Notes: generated by a model from the letters alone, not told the origin. Shown: positions 1-12,660, counted from the stretch's first letter. The stretch is DNA of 64,000 bases from Hofstenia miamia (GCA_900660155.1 CABFPE010000611.1:110844-174843); one strand, 5' to 3'. Program-made: numbers and translations.

Positions 1-31
<31 letters not shown>
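1..31. repeat. (TA)n microsatellite at window edge
   Basis: Uninterrupted TA dinucleotides fill the first 31 bases and continue off the window. Confidence 0.95.
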
Positions 32-34
<3 letters not shown>

Positions 35-1058
35 AATAGGTGAAAATTTGTCAACCAAAAAGAATTACTTATATGACCATCTATAAGTTTTTTTAAAACT
101 TAATAATTTTCAAATTTATTGGTAAGTAGAAATATATTTTTCAATAATATTTGATTTCTATAACTGAGCAGGTACACATGAGTCGCTTTGATCCCAATCA
201 GTTGGAAATATTTGGTAGAATTTTCAAAACATTTACAAAGCACCAGGTATTTTAGCATTAAATGATTTGAATAGTGATACAATTAGTCTACTTGTTGCCA
301 TTTTTACTACTGCATTATTTATTTTTATATTTGTTTTGTGTGTTAAATATTTTAAATGTTTTTTATCCATTTTAGAATTCGCCTTGAAGTTCTTGCTTGG
401 TTTTTAATAGTTTCTTTCAAAGTACATTGGCTTTCTTTTAACTCTGGCTAAAAACAATGTTATTGTTTCCTATCCAGTAGCGAACGCAAGAGGGATCATG
501 GTGGAATAGCCCCTCGCCAGGTTTTAGAACTGACTTTGAATGTTAATTAAAAAAAATTTCGGAAAAGAAAATTAGAATATTTTCAAAATTAAGTACGGAA
601 GTGCATTTTTAGAGTCTATTTTTCAATATTTTCACATTATCAAGACCGTCAACAACCTCAGCGTACGCACCTGCTTCTATCCAGGCAATGTCGGGGCCAA
701 TCTATGATTTTTGTCTCTATTCTATCTAAGAAAATATCGAAGCTGTTAACAGCAGAAAGATTTCTTTTTGCTGTTTACGGCTTCTTTTGCAGTTAACAGC
801 AAAATTGGAAGCCCTGTGAATGCTGCTTTACTATATTTTAGCATTTGCAAGAGTATCTTAAATATACTCGAGTATGCCTTTGAAGGGAGAAAATGGCATT
901 CAACATTTTTGTGAATGAGAATTGAGAAATTTCAAAAAACTATTTGAGCTTTTGCAGGGACTAGTTAATATACTTCAAAACAAAGGTTAGATGATTGTAT
1001 GAACACAATATTTGAGTTTATTTTGTTGTTTAAAATTTGTAATATTACCTTAATATCA
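32..1058. other. Intergenic, no gene recognised
   Basis: AT-rich sequence with frequent stops in all frames. I see no coding or RNA signature. A short less AT-rich patch near 480-530 has no match that I recognise. Confidence 0.6.
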
Positions 1059-1563
1059 ATAGAAGTGTGCAAGGGCCTTTGAGAAAAGTAAGTAGGTCGT
1101 CTATATACTTCATTTATTGCCCCCCACCCAATAATGAAATTTGAAAAATTTTTTCGACTTTAATAAAAAGTTATTATTCTTTAGTAAGCACATGCATAGG
1201 CTGCCAAAAATATAATTTGAATATCAAACGAAAATAATTATTAGCTGAGCAACAAAAAAGGATTTTCTAGCTTTTATGTTAAAAGAATTTCTGACAACTA
1301 GATCAAAATTTTTATTACGAGCGAGCTCTGATTTTATGTTGACTCTTAATCGCAATGCACAACAATGTGCTTAACCTAAGGTATGTTCACTTCATATGTT
1401 AGTGGTAGTCGGATTGAGATTTTCAAACCGGACACGGCTCAACTTTAAAAATTTCAACCCGACTCAATCACTTGACAAAGCTTTAGAATGCAAGTAATTT
1501 ATTTGTCTTTAAAATCAATTAGAAAATTTTGTGATAAAAGTAGCTCTTTTGAAATGTATTAAT

Positions 1564-1639
1564 ACATTAGTGAATTGCTATATTTTGCAAACAGTAATAG
1601 TATTACTAGTACTATTTGTAAAATATAGCAATTCAATGT
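1564..1639. repeat. 76-bp near-perfect inverted repeat (hairpin), copy 1
   Basis: The arm ACATTAGTGAATTGCTATAT and onward pairs with its reverse complement ending in GCAATTCAATGT. About 36 bp pair with a few mismatches and almost no loop. It could be a miniature fold-back element or the template of a long hairpin RNA. Confidence 0.8.
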
Positions 1640-2970
1640 CTAAATTAGGATTTGCGGAAGCAACCGTCAGCCATGGATGGATGTAGACAAGCATGGATGA
1701 TTGCAACTTTAGTACATTATGTAAATTTTGTTTTTATCAATTCAAAAGTTTTTTGAAGGGTTTTTATTACCATTTGGCTTTTAGCATGCTATGTTTTCTT
1801 CAACATATTTTGTATGCAGTATTTTCAACTGCTGCGAAAAATTTACCCAGACCACAACAAAGATTTCGGAAAAAATTAAATAGCTATCATTAATTTTCTA
1901 AACATAGGACCCAGCATTATTGTAACAATATCGAATGGCTAGCAATTCTCTTCAATGCATAATATACGCAAAGGAAAAGGCATCCATATTTAAATTGATT
2001 AGCTGGTGCTATCAAAATACTGAAGTGCAGTTTCCTTTAACCTAGTCCAAATATTCCGTCTAGATGTGTTATGACCATAATTAAGTATTTTTCAATGTAT
2101 CTCATAGATTTCTGAAGTTCCAAAGGTGAATTATTCTTAAATTTTGTGCACCCTATTACAATCAGGTGGTTTAGATATAATTTTCAAAGAATTCACTTAA
2201 TGTTTCATCCAAAAACATTGCCTGCTCCTTACAGAGAATATTTCTGTAGACTTTTAGCCAAAGTATCATGTTTTGCTTCTTTTTTTGCTAAAACTATAGA
2301 GTTGCTAAGGAAAATGATTCCAGTATGGGCGAATATAGTATTTTAATAAGCACAATTCAGTCACTGTTTCACACAAACTCTAAGAATGAAGCTTAAGAAA
2401 TTTAGAAGTCTGTGATCATACAATAATAAATATAAGAAGAAATAGCAATGATTTTGACAACAGATATAGAAGTGTGCAAGGGCCTTTGAGAAAAGTAAGT
2501 AGGTCGTCTATATACTTCATTTATTGCCCCCCACCCAATAATGAAATTTGAAAAATTTTTTCGGCTTTAATAAAAAGTTATTATTCTTTAGTAAGCACAT
2601 GCATAGGCTGCCAAAAATATAATTTGAATACCAAAAGAAAATAATTATTAGCTGAGCAACAAAAAAGGATTTTCTAGCTTTTATGTTGAAAGAATTTCTG
2701 ACAACTAGATCAAAATTTTTATTACGAGCGAGCTCTGATTTTATGTTGACTCTTAATCGCAATGCACAACAATGTGCTTAACCTAAGGTATGTTCACTTC
2801 ATATGTTAGTGGTAGTCGGATTGAGATTTTCAAACCGGACACGGCTCAACTTTAAAAATTTCAACCCGACTCAATCACTTGACAAAGCTTTAGAATGCAA
2901 GTAATTTATTTGTCTTTAAAATCAATTAGAAAATTTTGTGATAAAAGTAGCTCTTTTGAAATGTATTAAT

Positions 2971-3046
2971 ACATTAGTGAATTGCTATATTTTGCAAACA
3001 GTAATAGTATTACTAGTACTATTTGTAAAATATAGCAATTCAATGT
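2971..3046. repeat. 76-bp inverted repeat (hairpin), copy 2
   Basis: This is the second copy of the hairpin at 1564-1639, carried along by the 1.4-kb tandem duplication and unchanged as far as I can see. Confidence 0.8.
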
Positions 3047-3885
3047 CTAAATTAGGATTTGCGGAAGCAACCGTCAGCCATGGATGGATGTAGACAAGCA
3101 TGGATGATTGCAACTTTAGTACATTATGTAAATTTTTTTTTATCAATTCAAAAGTTTTTTGAAGGGTTTTTATGACCAATTGGCTTTTAGCATGCTATGT
3201 TTTCTTCAACATATTTTGTATGCAGTATTTTCAACTGCTGAGAAAAATTTACCCAGACCACAACAAAGATTTCGGAAAAAATTAAATAGCTATCACTAAT
3301 TTTCTAAACATAGGACCCAGCATTATTGTAACAATATCGAATGGCTAGCAATTCTCTTCAATGCATAATATACGCAAAGGAAAAGGCATCCATATTTAAA
3401 TTGATTAGCTGGTGCTATCAAAATACTGAAGTGCAGTTTCCTTTAACCTAGTCCAAATATTCCGTCTAGATGTGTTATGACCATAATTAAGTATTTTTCA
3501 ATGTATCTCATAGATTTCTGAATTTCCAAAGGTGAATTATTCTTAAATTTTGTGCACCCTATTACAATCAGGTGGTTTAGATATAATTTTCAAAGAATTC
3601 ACTTAATGTTTCATCCAAAAACATTGCCTGCTCCTTACAGAGAATATTTCTGTAGACTTTTAGCCAAAGTATCATGTTTTGCTTCTTTTTTTGCTAAAAC
3701 TATAGAGTTGCTAAGGAAAATGATTCCAGTATGGGCGAATATAGTATTTTAATAAGCACAATTCAGTCACTGTTTCACACAAACTCTAAGAATGAAGCTT
3801 AAGAAATTTAGAAGTCTGTGATCATACAATAATAAATATAAGAAGAATTTTGAAACTCAAAATAGCAATGATTTTGACAACAGAT

Positions 3886-4310
3886 ATTCTCTTTGTTTGG
3901 TATTATTGCGATGATTCTAGATAAGAAGTTTAAATATTGACACAAATTCCTAGTTCCACAGATAAAAAAATCCGGATTATGCTCTTTAAAATACATTTTT
4001 ACAAGAAAGTTACTAGCAGAATAAACTTAAATAGGCACATTTCTCCAAGCATATGAGCAAATTTGAAAATCCTGAGGTATTTGCAGGTGTATTGGGGAAC
4101 ATACTTTAATGCAATGTTGAAAAATTCTCTTAAAGCGAATTGCTGTGGTTAACGTAGTTGAAAATGTTAACAATTTTTCATTGAGAATTTCGAATTTTGG
4201 AAAAAGATTTAAATTCTTTCCATATCTAATGTTTTTGTATTTATAAAGTTTTGACCACATGGAAGTGTCAAAGAACTTTGATATGTGCAAACATATTCCG
4301 AACCTATTGA
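3886..4310. other. Intergenic, nothing recognised
   Basis: AT-rich spacer without coding signal or repeat that I can match elsewhere in the window. Confidence 0.5.
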
Positions 4311-4440
4311 GGCGTGGCGTGCGCACAGAGGTCGCAGTGTCGAAGGCTCCTGCGACAGGAGATTTCGATCAACGGCACGCCTCGATGGGACAGAGCCGTG
4401 TCGCGGATTTAGAACGAAAAACAAAGAGGAAACTGCTCTA
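4311..4440. other. GC-rich, self-complementary island of unknown nature
   Basis: By count, 63 of the 100 bases from 4311 to 4410 are G or C, in surroundings near 30%. Complementary pairs are nested: GGCGTGC (4316-4322) with GCACGCC (4375-4381), GTCGCAG (4331-4337) with CTGCGAC (4350-4356), and an alternative TCCTG (4348-4352) with CAGGA (4356-4360). Short open frames cross it on both strands, but none resembles a protein I know. A structured RNA, a SINE head or a sliver of an unrelated gene are all possible. It does not fold as a standard tRNA by eye. Confidence 0.45.
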
Positions 4441-6017
4441 TCAGGTGATGCTTTCATATTGAGCATAGCCTTAATAGTTTTTTGAGCTACAAGCGTTTAA
4501 GAATGCTTCATAGGATCATGAAAGATTTCAAGAATCCCAAAGTCTGTTTAAGTTAACCACTTGAATATGCATAAACAAAAGAAGAAACTAGTATTATAGA
4601 CTGGGTTAGGCCCTTAACGGGCATGGACAAAGGTGTTAGGGTATGGGCACGCGCCGGGGATGCGGGATCTGCATGAATAGGTCTATTCTATATGTCTATG
4701 TATTTGTATTACGTGCAACACTAAAACCCTAATGTAGATTTATAGTAGAAATTACAAAGCGTAAATAAAATATTACACTATGTCAATTTTAAGAAGTTCC
4801 ATTTCACTGTTATCTTTTGGTATTGCATGAATAATACAGTACTTATGTATTGCAATGTAAGAAGCTTAGATTGCTAACTTTAGAAGACGATCGAATTAGT
4901 GCAACTTACATATTTTACAACGTCATAAAATACAACCAGTGCAGTGTACCTTCAATTTAATTATTTTCATACTGTTTGATGTGCTGTCAATTATAGTCAC
5001 AGCCCGAATTTATATGCTTTAAAATTTTCTGAAACAATGCGCCGAAATTTCAAAAACATTCTTTAAAACATGCGCAAAAACCACATTAGAGAGAACAGAA
5101 TTTCAATTACTAAGGTATAAACTTTTTTTTACCAATAAACACATAAATGTTTGTTCAAGTGATCAATAGGCATGAACATTCGCTGTGGTGCTTCAATTTG
5201 ACCCTCCTAGACTAAAGGCAGATTTCTGTATATATGAAAATTCAAAGGATTAACACCAAATTGCATGGATTTTCTCTTTTTTAAATTTGTGCAAATATTC
5301 TCTGGATTGTAAATAGAGATTTCCTGTAACGCATTCAGCTTTTCTTTGTACTTCTCCCCTTGTGTTAGTTCTATGACATTGTCGAATATCTCAACCTGAA
5401 TGAAAGAGATAATCGCCCTTGCAGTTGCGTTATAGCTTCAGGACAACTTAAAGATACCGTAATGAAACAAAATTCCTAAATTAAATTGTTGTCTAGCAAG
5501 TATATAAGTCTTAAAATTTCGAATATTTGTGAGTCTTCAATTGCGAGGTGTTGCAGGAACAGATAAAATTCAGTGAAATTTGGCATCTCTAAAATTCGGG
5601 TATGAAATACGATGGAATATGAGAGCTATCAAAGAAATATAAGTTAAAGAAACCGTGTCCAAATATGGGTAAAAATCTGCTTTATGCTTTAAGCATATAA
5701 ATCCTGACCCTGATTATGGTTGGTGTTTGAAGCACGCTTTCTCAATAATTGACAAAACTTGGTGATTAATCTGCTGAAAACGGGACTTAAATATGGCTTT
5801 ATAGTTGTAAAATTAAACTTCTCAGTGAACAGTGATGTCAACCAAAAACTTAATTTTTTAATGATGTAGACTTCATTGATGACTATGACAGGGTAAGTAT
5901 GTTTTTTTTTAATAGCACAATTGACGTTGTTCTTGTTGCATCAAGCAATTTTAGTTAATTAATATTTTCTAAGTTTTATAAATGTGAAAAATTGGTATTT
6001 TTGGTTAAGAAGAATAT
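4441..6017. other. Intergenic, nothing recognised
   Basis: AT-rich spacer. A second small GC-rich patch lies at about 4600-4670, with no assignable function. No open frame of interest on either strand. Confidence 0.5.
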
Positions 6018-6838
6018 TCTCAAATGGTTGTAGCTCAAACAGTTTTATTTGATTATCAAATCTTAATACCCATCTATTGTATATCGATCGAACTCAATTA
6101 AATGTGTGCCCATTTTTCGGTTATGTAAAATGTTTGGGATATCCAATGGTAAATTGTTGCTTCTACCAAAATGTCGGCGTTTTAGGGGTCCAAAGCTAAA
6201 AAACTATGGTTTCAAATTTTTCCAGACTTTATTTTATAGAATGTGTCAAAAGTTTGTAAATAAAATTGGCAAAAAAATTTTGTTTGCCTCTAGGAATAGA
6301 AAAAATTGGCATTTTTACGAATGTAGGACATTTTGTGAGACTATAGCTGATTTGTAAAATATATTCTAATTGTATACGATATTTCACGCTTTCTTTCAAT
6401 TTTTTTGCCATTTTCCTCAAAACATGAATTTGACTAAAGGATTTTTTTACTAGAAGCTTCAATTTGAGACAATTTTTGAATATTTATTCTATGCTATGTC
6501 TTAATTTTGCATGCCTATATTCAAATGATTGCATTATCACTATATTTTTTAGGAAGATGCAGTCCTATAATGATTGATTTGTAAAACTATAAATAAATCT
6601 TTTATAATTAATTTTTGTACTTAGTAATTGGTTTACTATAGTAAGCATTTGCCAAGTAAATTTATAAGTCTTAATCGTTTCTGTAAAAGAATTTTATTTT
6701 GATTGTCTATTTTTGTGGATTCCACAAAATATTTGAAGTTTTTGAAACTAAAATATTAATAATAAAAATGTGATTTATTCCATTTTTGTGTGACTCTATG
6801 TTTTGGCTAGTTGCTATATTTGCTAATATGTTTGATCA
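6018..6838. repeat. 821-bp segment duplicated at 7568-8388
   Basis: The segment recurs at an offset of exactly 1550 bases as a block bounded on both sides by single Ns (7567 and 8389). Paired open frames at 6106-6357 and 7656-7907 are one sequence seen twice and resemble nothing known. The pattern fits a misplaced or haplotypic contig better than a biological duplication. Confidence 0.85.
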
Positions 6839-7416
6839 CAGCCAATATAAGTTAGCTTGTTTACAATCTGTTCATGTCAAGGACACGAAATTTTACAAAA
6901 AAATGCATACTTCAGTTGACGAAGCAGCTTCGACAAACACATGCACAAGAAAATAAATCTCGATGCAACACTACAAATGAGGTCGGTATTTCCCAGAGCA
7001 TGTGCAATTTTCACCAATTTTAAAGAAACGTGGGTTATGTGGAAGAAGTCAATGCAGTAGTAAGGCCAATATAACTTGTAGTGACTGCAACATGTGAAAA
7101 TGTAGAAGCAAGAATTCTCACTCATGAAAAATTTTGACCACTTCCGGCATTTAAGGAGTTATCGAATTTTCAGGCTTCTTATTGCTAATCAGGCTTTACA
7201 CTATAGTTGAAATAGATTAGCATTTAAATTGACCATTAATATCATAGTAGAAGGTCTATGCAGGACACATAAAAATTAATTATTATTTAGATAATTATTG
7301 TTAATAATGTTTTTAATCTACTATTGCATTAAACAGGGCAATTGTAGAATAATCACCCAGGTTGAGATGTGCTCTTAGAAGTATCTATTTAGTTACACGG
7401 CCATGCAGTTTCTCCT
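6839..7416. other. Intergenic, nothing recognised
   Basis: AT-rich sequence between the duplicated block and the contig-end overlap. No gene or repeat recognised. Confidence 0.5.
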
Positions 7417-8539
7417 TAGCGGGGTAATATCTAACTTTGTTGAACCTTTTGTCTCTAATATACTTTACAATCAAACTAACTAATATTTGATTCCACATAA
7501 GCATAAGAAATAACTACTACTGTTTAGGTAGATCCAAGAGACTCCAGTTCAAAACTACAGAAGTGGNTCTCAAATGGTTGTAGCTCAAACAGTTTTATTT
7601 GATTATCAAATCTTAATACCCATCTATTGTATATCGATCGAACTCAATTAAATGTGTGCCCATTTTTCGGTTATGTAAAATGTTTGGGATATCCAATGGT
7701 AAATTGTTGCTTCTACCAAAATGTCGGCGTTTTAGGGGTCCAAAGCTAAAAAACTATGGTTTCAAATTTTTCCAGACTTTATTTTATAGAATGTGTCAAA
7801 AGTTTGTAAATAAAATTGGCAAAAAAATTTTGTTTGCCTCTAGGAATAGAAAAAATTGGCATTTTTACGAATGTAGGACATTTTGTGAGACTATAGCTGA
7901 TTTGTAAAATATATTCTAATTGTATACGATATTTCACGCTTTCTTTCAATTTTTTTGCCATTTTCCTCAAAACATGAATTTGACTAAAGGATTTTTTTAC
8001 TAGAAGCTTCAATTTGAGACAATTTTTGAATATTTATTCTATGCTATGTCTTAATTTTGCATGCCTATATTCAAATGATTGCATTATCACTATATTTTTT
8101 AGGAAGATGCAGTCCTATAATGATTGATTTGTAAAACTATAAATAAATCTTTTATAATTAATTTTTGTACTTAGTAATTGGTTTACTATAGTAAGCATTT
8201 GCCAAGTAAATTTATAAGTCTTAATCGTTTCTGTAAAAGAATTTTATTTTGATTGTCTATTTTTGTGGATTCCACAAAATATTTGAAGTTTTTGAAACTA
8301 AAATATTAATAATAAAAATGTGATTTATTCCATTTTTGTGTGACTCTATGTTTTGGCTAGTTGCTATATTTGCTAATATGTTTGATCANTAGCGGGGTAA
8401 TATCTAACTTTGTTGAACCTTTTGTCTCTAATATACTTTACAATCAAACTAACTAATATTTGATTCCACATAAGCATAAGAAATAACTACTACTGTTTAG
8501 GTAGATCCAAGAGACTCCAGTTCAAAACTACAGAAGTGG
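7417..8539. other. Contig joins with a 150-bp end overlap around a misplaced contig
   Basis: 7417-7566 is repeated at 8390-8539, while 7568-8388 between the two Ns repeats 6018-6838. The contig ending at 7566 and the one starting at 8390 therefore overlap by 150 bp and could be merged directly, leaving 7568-8388 as a redundant piece. Confidence 0.8.
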
Positions 8540-8559
8540 ACAACTGCCTGAAGCAGTAT

Positions 8560-9235
8560 CCAGTCTCTGAGAGTCCATCCACTGTTCTGAGAGTTCCATA
8601 TTCCAGCAACTCAGCTCAAGCTCAAAGGACAATATTTATTATGTGTGCCCTAACTAATTGTGCTAATAAAAACCAGTCACAATTCGACTTATCTCTCACA
8701 CTCAATGTTGTGTGGTGTTACCATAATAGCATAATAAGCAATGATGCATTGACACTAGCTTCTAAACAAATGAAAAACTATGTAATAACTAGAGCAGCTT
8801 CCTAGCCTACATATAATATGGTTAAAATAGCAACACAGCATGACACTAGCTGCTACAAAATAGAAAGTAAAATATGATAAAAAATACCTAGGGTTGGCTG
8901 ACTAGCCTCTCTTGGATTTATTAATATATGAAAACCACATGATTGCTAGCCAGCTAAGCATGATGTGAAATCTCCCTATACCTAGTCGTAACTTAAATGT
9001 GTGAATATTGATCAAGGCTAATACCATTTAACATCCCCTTGCAACAGCCTTGTAATCACTACACACATGAAATATTTATTGTGCAAACAAATACCTGTTG
9101 CTTATTTGATTCCTGCAGTCCACATAGAATATTTCTGCTAATGGCTGTGTGCTAAAATAACGTGGAGTGAATTGTCCACTCGTGATTTTACAAAAAGTGA
9201 AAGTGGCAAATATTGCTTTACAATTTTTTAAACTT
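8560..9235. repeat. Dispersed repeat, diverged relative at about 34850-35620
   Basis: Colinear short matches link this stretch to about 34850-35620: ACACTAGCT followed by a CAGCT..CCTA block, a CGTAACTTAA block, CAGCC stretches, and a shared TTTACAATTTTTT near the right end. Identity is modest, perhaps 65-70% by eye. The second copy lies inside a TIR-bounded DNA element, so this is probably an older relative of it without recognisable ends. An 89-codon open frame at 8536-8805 matches no known protein and I do not call it a gene. Confidence 0.4.
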
Positions 9236-10009
9236 ACTTGGGGTGATGCTAATTCTATTAAATGATAAATCAGTAAATCAGAGTTTTATAGTTTTAATAT
9301 AATATTCGATCTTGGTTTCTTTTTCTTTCTTTTTCTTCATTTAATGGGATTATGCTACGCAATGATGAATGATTTTGTGAATTAAAGGATCATTTTCTTT
9401 CCATCTTTTTCGTTGTTGAAGAAGTAGATATTTCTTTCTTAGTCCAACCCAAACACGAAATATAGAGAGTAATAACACCAGAAAAGCCAATTATTCCATT
9501 GGTATAAAATAGGTTTTGCCAATTTCTCCTGTCATAATTACATGCCTTGAGAAAATAATTGCAATAGAATGGTACAAACAAACCCAAAACTATTTCCAAT
9601 GTAGATTAAATTTGAATTTTTTTTAGATAAAATGCAACACATTTCGAATGATTGCTTCGATAATTAAAACAACAGTGTATCTTGATAATGCACAAAAATA
9701 TTGCAACAAAACAAATGAAACTGGTAAAAACAGCTTCAAGCAGGTGAATGGCACACGTGGAAAATGTGTATACAATACTAACGTGAAAAACCGCAGAATT
9801 GGCCCTCCTTTGAAAACAATCATTGTTAGTGAATTAATCAAACCATTTTGAAAAATTGCAAAATTCAAAAACCGCAGAATTGTAGTGAGGCAGCTTCAAA
9901 GAATTGCAAAAGAAAACTAAACGCAAACTTACAGAAACAGTTACTTCGGATTACAAACCTAGTTGAAAAATCTTCAAAAACTTTGCAGAAACTTCAATTT
10001 ACATTAAAA
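9236..10009. other. Intergenic, nothing recognised
   Basis: AT-rich. A phrase around AACCGCAGAATTG occurs at about 9789 and again at about 9870, suggesting a small local duplication. No gene seen. Confidence 0.5.
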
Positions 10010-10510
10010 TCTCTAAAGAAATTACATATCTTTAAAGAATATAAAAATTTTTTTCTTAAAAGATCTTTAAAGAAATAAATTTCCTGTTAAAAATCAAAGA
10101 AATTGCAGATCATTATTTTATGTTGAACGGTTATAAGTTTTTAGTAGCATATGTGCTTCTAGATTTGTCTTAGCAACATAGTTTCTTTATCATATTAAGA
10201 TTTTAGAATACCATACATTTAGGAAATATTTCAAACAAATATTTGGTTAAGTTTTGCAAGTAGAAAATCAAAACTTCCTCATAGCATTATTTAATGTATG
10301 AAAAGTAGAAAGTAGAAAATATATATATATATATATACACATAAATAGTTTTAATGACTAATTTAAACTATTCTCCCAAAAAAAATTCTTAAAGATCTTT
10401 AAAGAATTAAAAGCTATATCTTTAAATTCTTCTATTTCTTAAAAGAAATTTCTTGAAAAGAAATGTAAAAAGTTTCTTTAAGATAATCAAAGTTATCAAA
10501 GAATTTTGAA
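10010..10510. repeat. Fold-back-like block rich in TCTTTAAAGA palindromes
   Basis: Two clusters (about 10012-10110 and 10383-10505) are built from variants of TCTTTAAAGA and AAAGATCTTT and are roughly inverted relative to each other. About 280 bp including a short (TA)n tract at 10319-10337 lies between them. This could be an eroded fold-back transposon or simple-sequence drift. Confidence 0.4.
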
Positions 10511-10903
10511 CTAGGGAAGGCTAGTGACCTAACAAGTGCAGTGTTAGGTGAAAGTATGAATACATTAACAACTCCCATTAAAAAGCGTGGTAAAACACAA
10601 ACTTTGTACCACAGCTGCATGCTTAAGGCATTAAGCAGGTGAGCAAACCATGAATTACCTTGAATACAGTTATGAAAAGCCTAAGGGAGAATATTACTAA
10701 TAAAAATTCAGATGGTATTTTGAAGAATCTGTATACATAGAAGTATGCTCCAAGAATCATGTCAACTGCTAGAAGGTTCTAAAAACATGGTATTTGCTGC
10801 AGTTAGAATGATCAGTATGAGTGCCTAGCGTAAATATTTATAAATTAAAACATTTTGGTGATAATTTTTTTTAATAATAATTTCATTTTTTTTAGATGGC
10901 ACA
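10511..10903. other. Intergenic, nothing recognised
   Basis: AT-rich spacer without recognisable coding signal. Confidence 0.5.
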
Positions 10904-11892
10904 AGTTATTGCTGCACTTCTTAGTTTTTAGCAAATCTCTAAAATCAATATCCCAATATATGGTGGAGTCACACTTTTTCACAAGATTTAAATGCAAGTG
11001 GCCATGCAAAATATTCAATATTCACATGTAAGAAGACAATCACTTGTTCAAAATTTGTTTTTCATTGAACATGATTTTTCTGTCCCATGTCTAACCCATA
11101 TTTTGTTACTTCGTAAGCCACTCTTTGACATATATGCTAAGTAGTTGTCTCGTGACTTTCTTTTACCTGACTTAGGACTCTATTTTACTCCAAATATATT
11201 TTGAAAACAAACTTTTATGTAGTGAAACGGTAAATACGCTCATAGCCAAAATTCTTTTGAATTTGCAGTATGTCTCACATATATCATAATTGCATTACAA
11301 TAAAAAAACTCACATATTTATTGCCAAAGACATTTGAAACCTGTGTAAATTTATGAAATATTATTAGCCACCACATAATTATACATATATATGTATATAT
11401 ATATATATATATATTCATTNAGTTATTGCTGCACTTCTTAGTTTTTAGCAAATCTCTAAAATCAATATCCCAATATATGGTGGAGTCACACTTTTTCACA
11501 AGATTTAAATGCAAGTGGCCATGCAAAATATTCAATATTCACATGTAAGAAGACAATCACTTGTTCAAAATTTGTTTTTCATTGAACATGATTTTTCTGT
11601 CCCATGTCTAACCCATATTTTGTTACTTCGTAAGCCACTCTTTGACATATATGCTAAGTAGTTGTCTCGTGACTTTCTTTTACCTGACTTAGGACTCTAT
11701 TTTACTCCAAATATATTTTGAAAACAAACTTTTATGTAGTGAAACGGTAAATACGCTCATAGCCAAAATTCTTTTGAAATTGCAGTATGTCTCACATATA
11801 TCATAATTGCAATACAATAAAAAAACTCACATATTTATTGCCAAAGACATTTGAAACCTGTGTAAATTTATGAAATATTATTAGCCACCACA

Positions 11893-11930
<38 letters not shown>

Positions 11931-11932
11931 TT
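10904..11932. repeat. About 515-bp contig-end overlap across the N at 11420
   Basis: 10904-11419 and 11421-11932 are nearly identical; a few substitutions separate them and their (TA)n tracts differ in length. The single N lies exactly between the copies and both end at the same TATTCATT. The likely cause is two contigs that failed to merge through the microsatellite, so the locus probably holds one copy. Confidence 0.85.
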
Positions 11933-12660
11933 CGTTTGTATATTAAATTCATTTGAGTCCCATTTTGTGACAGTGTATACAGTGACCTGAGCCAATAGCG
12001 ACTAGCTTAATAACAACTTCTTCATACCAACCAGATTTCTGATAATTTATTTCTATGCAAATGCTAATGTGGTTATTAAATTTTTTATAACGATCTGTTA
12101 ATATAAAGAGAAAAAGTACTGAAAACCGGATTTAGAGACAAACGCCAGGTTAAAATCCTAAATTTTAGATCCTAATTTTCTAAGAATTTAAATTGAATAT
12201 TCTCCATTAGTGTCATCATATGTCAGGGACTGATTGTAGTTTTGTGGTTACCATTGGCACGGTTATTTTAAATTTTATTACATAAACCCATTATGTTGGG
12301 ATATCACAAAGAGAAACCTTCTTAACCATAAATATTTTGACAAGTCTCTCCATATTTTGCTAATCTATTTGTAAGATTCAAAATAACTTTTTGTAATTAT
12401 ATAATTATGTATAGTAAATATCATTATTGTCTTAAAAATTTTATTCTATTTATATAGGTTTGTGGTGTGCTTAGAATTTTCTAGGGTTGAGGAGGTCTGT
12501 ACTTTTTGATCGTCTTTCATAACTCTCCACTCCATAATGTGATTTCAATTTTGATTTCCATTGCCTGGAAATAGAATTGAGTTTACATTTCGATTCCCTT
12601 ATTCAACCATGATAATTAATCGACCATGACCTAGCCAGTATCGCACTTATTATCAAATAT
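11933..12660. other. Intergenic, nothing recognised
   Basis: AT-rich spacer. No open frame of interest and no match to other parts of the window. Confidence 0.5.

Larger units (their letters stand above)
1061..3885. repeat. 1.4-kb tandem direct duplication
   Basis: The stretch from 1061 to about 2466 is repeated almost base for base from 2468 to 3885, with a period near 1406. Differences are sparse substitutions plus a short block at about 3847-3859 present only in the second copy. No N separates the copies, unlike most other duplications in this window. Neither copy holds a convincing gene; the 66-codon open frames at 2146-2346 and 3552-3752 are the same sequence seen twice and match no family I know. 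It may be a real recent tandem duplication or two haplotypes laid end to end. Confidence 0.9.

Noticed and set aside
2146-3752. Identical 66-codon frames 1406 bp apart as a tandem gene pair
   Set aside because: They are one sequence carried by the 1.4-kb duplication, with no family match and no coding bias.
4316-4381. tRNA gene closed by GGCGTGC/GCACGCC
   Set aside because: The 7-bp closing pair and 66-nt span are suggestive, but there is no 5-bp T arm with a TTC loop and no anticodon arm in the right register.
4420-4455. Hammerhead ribozyme core (GAAAC near a CAGGTGATG)
   Set aside because: The order and exact CUGAUGA box are not present.
6106-7907. Identical 83-codon frames as paralogous genes
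   Set aside because: Products of the contig duplication flanked by single Ns; AT-driven composition.
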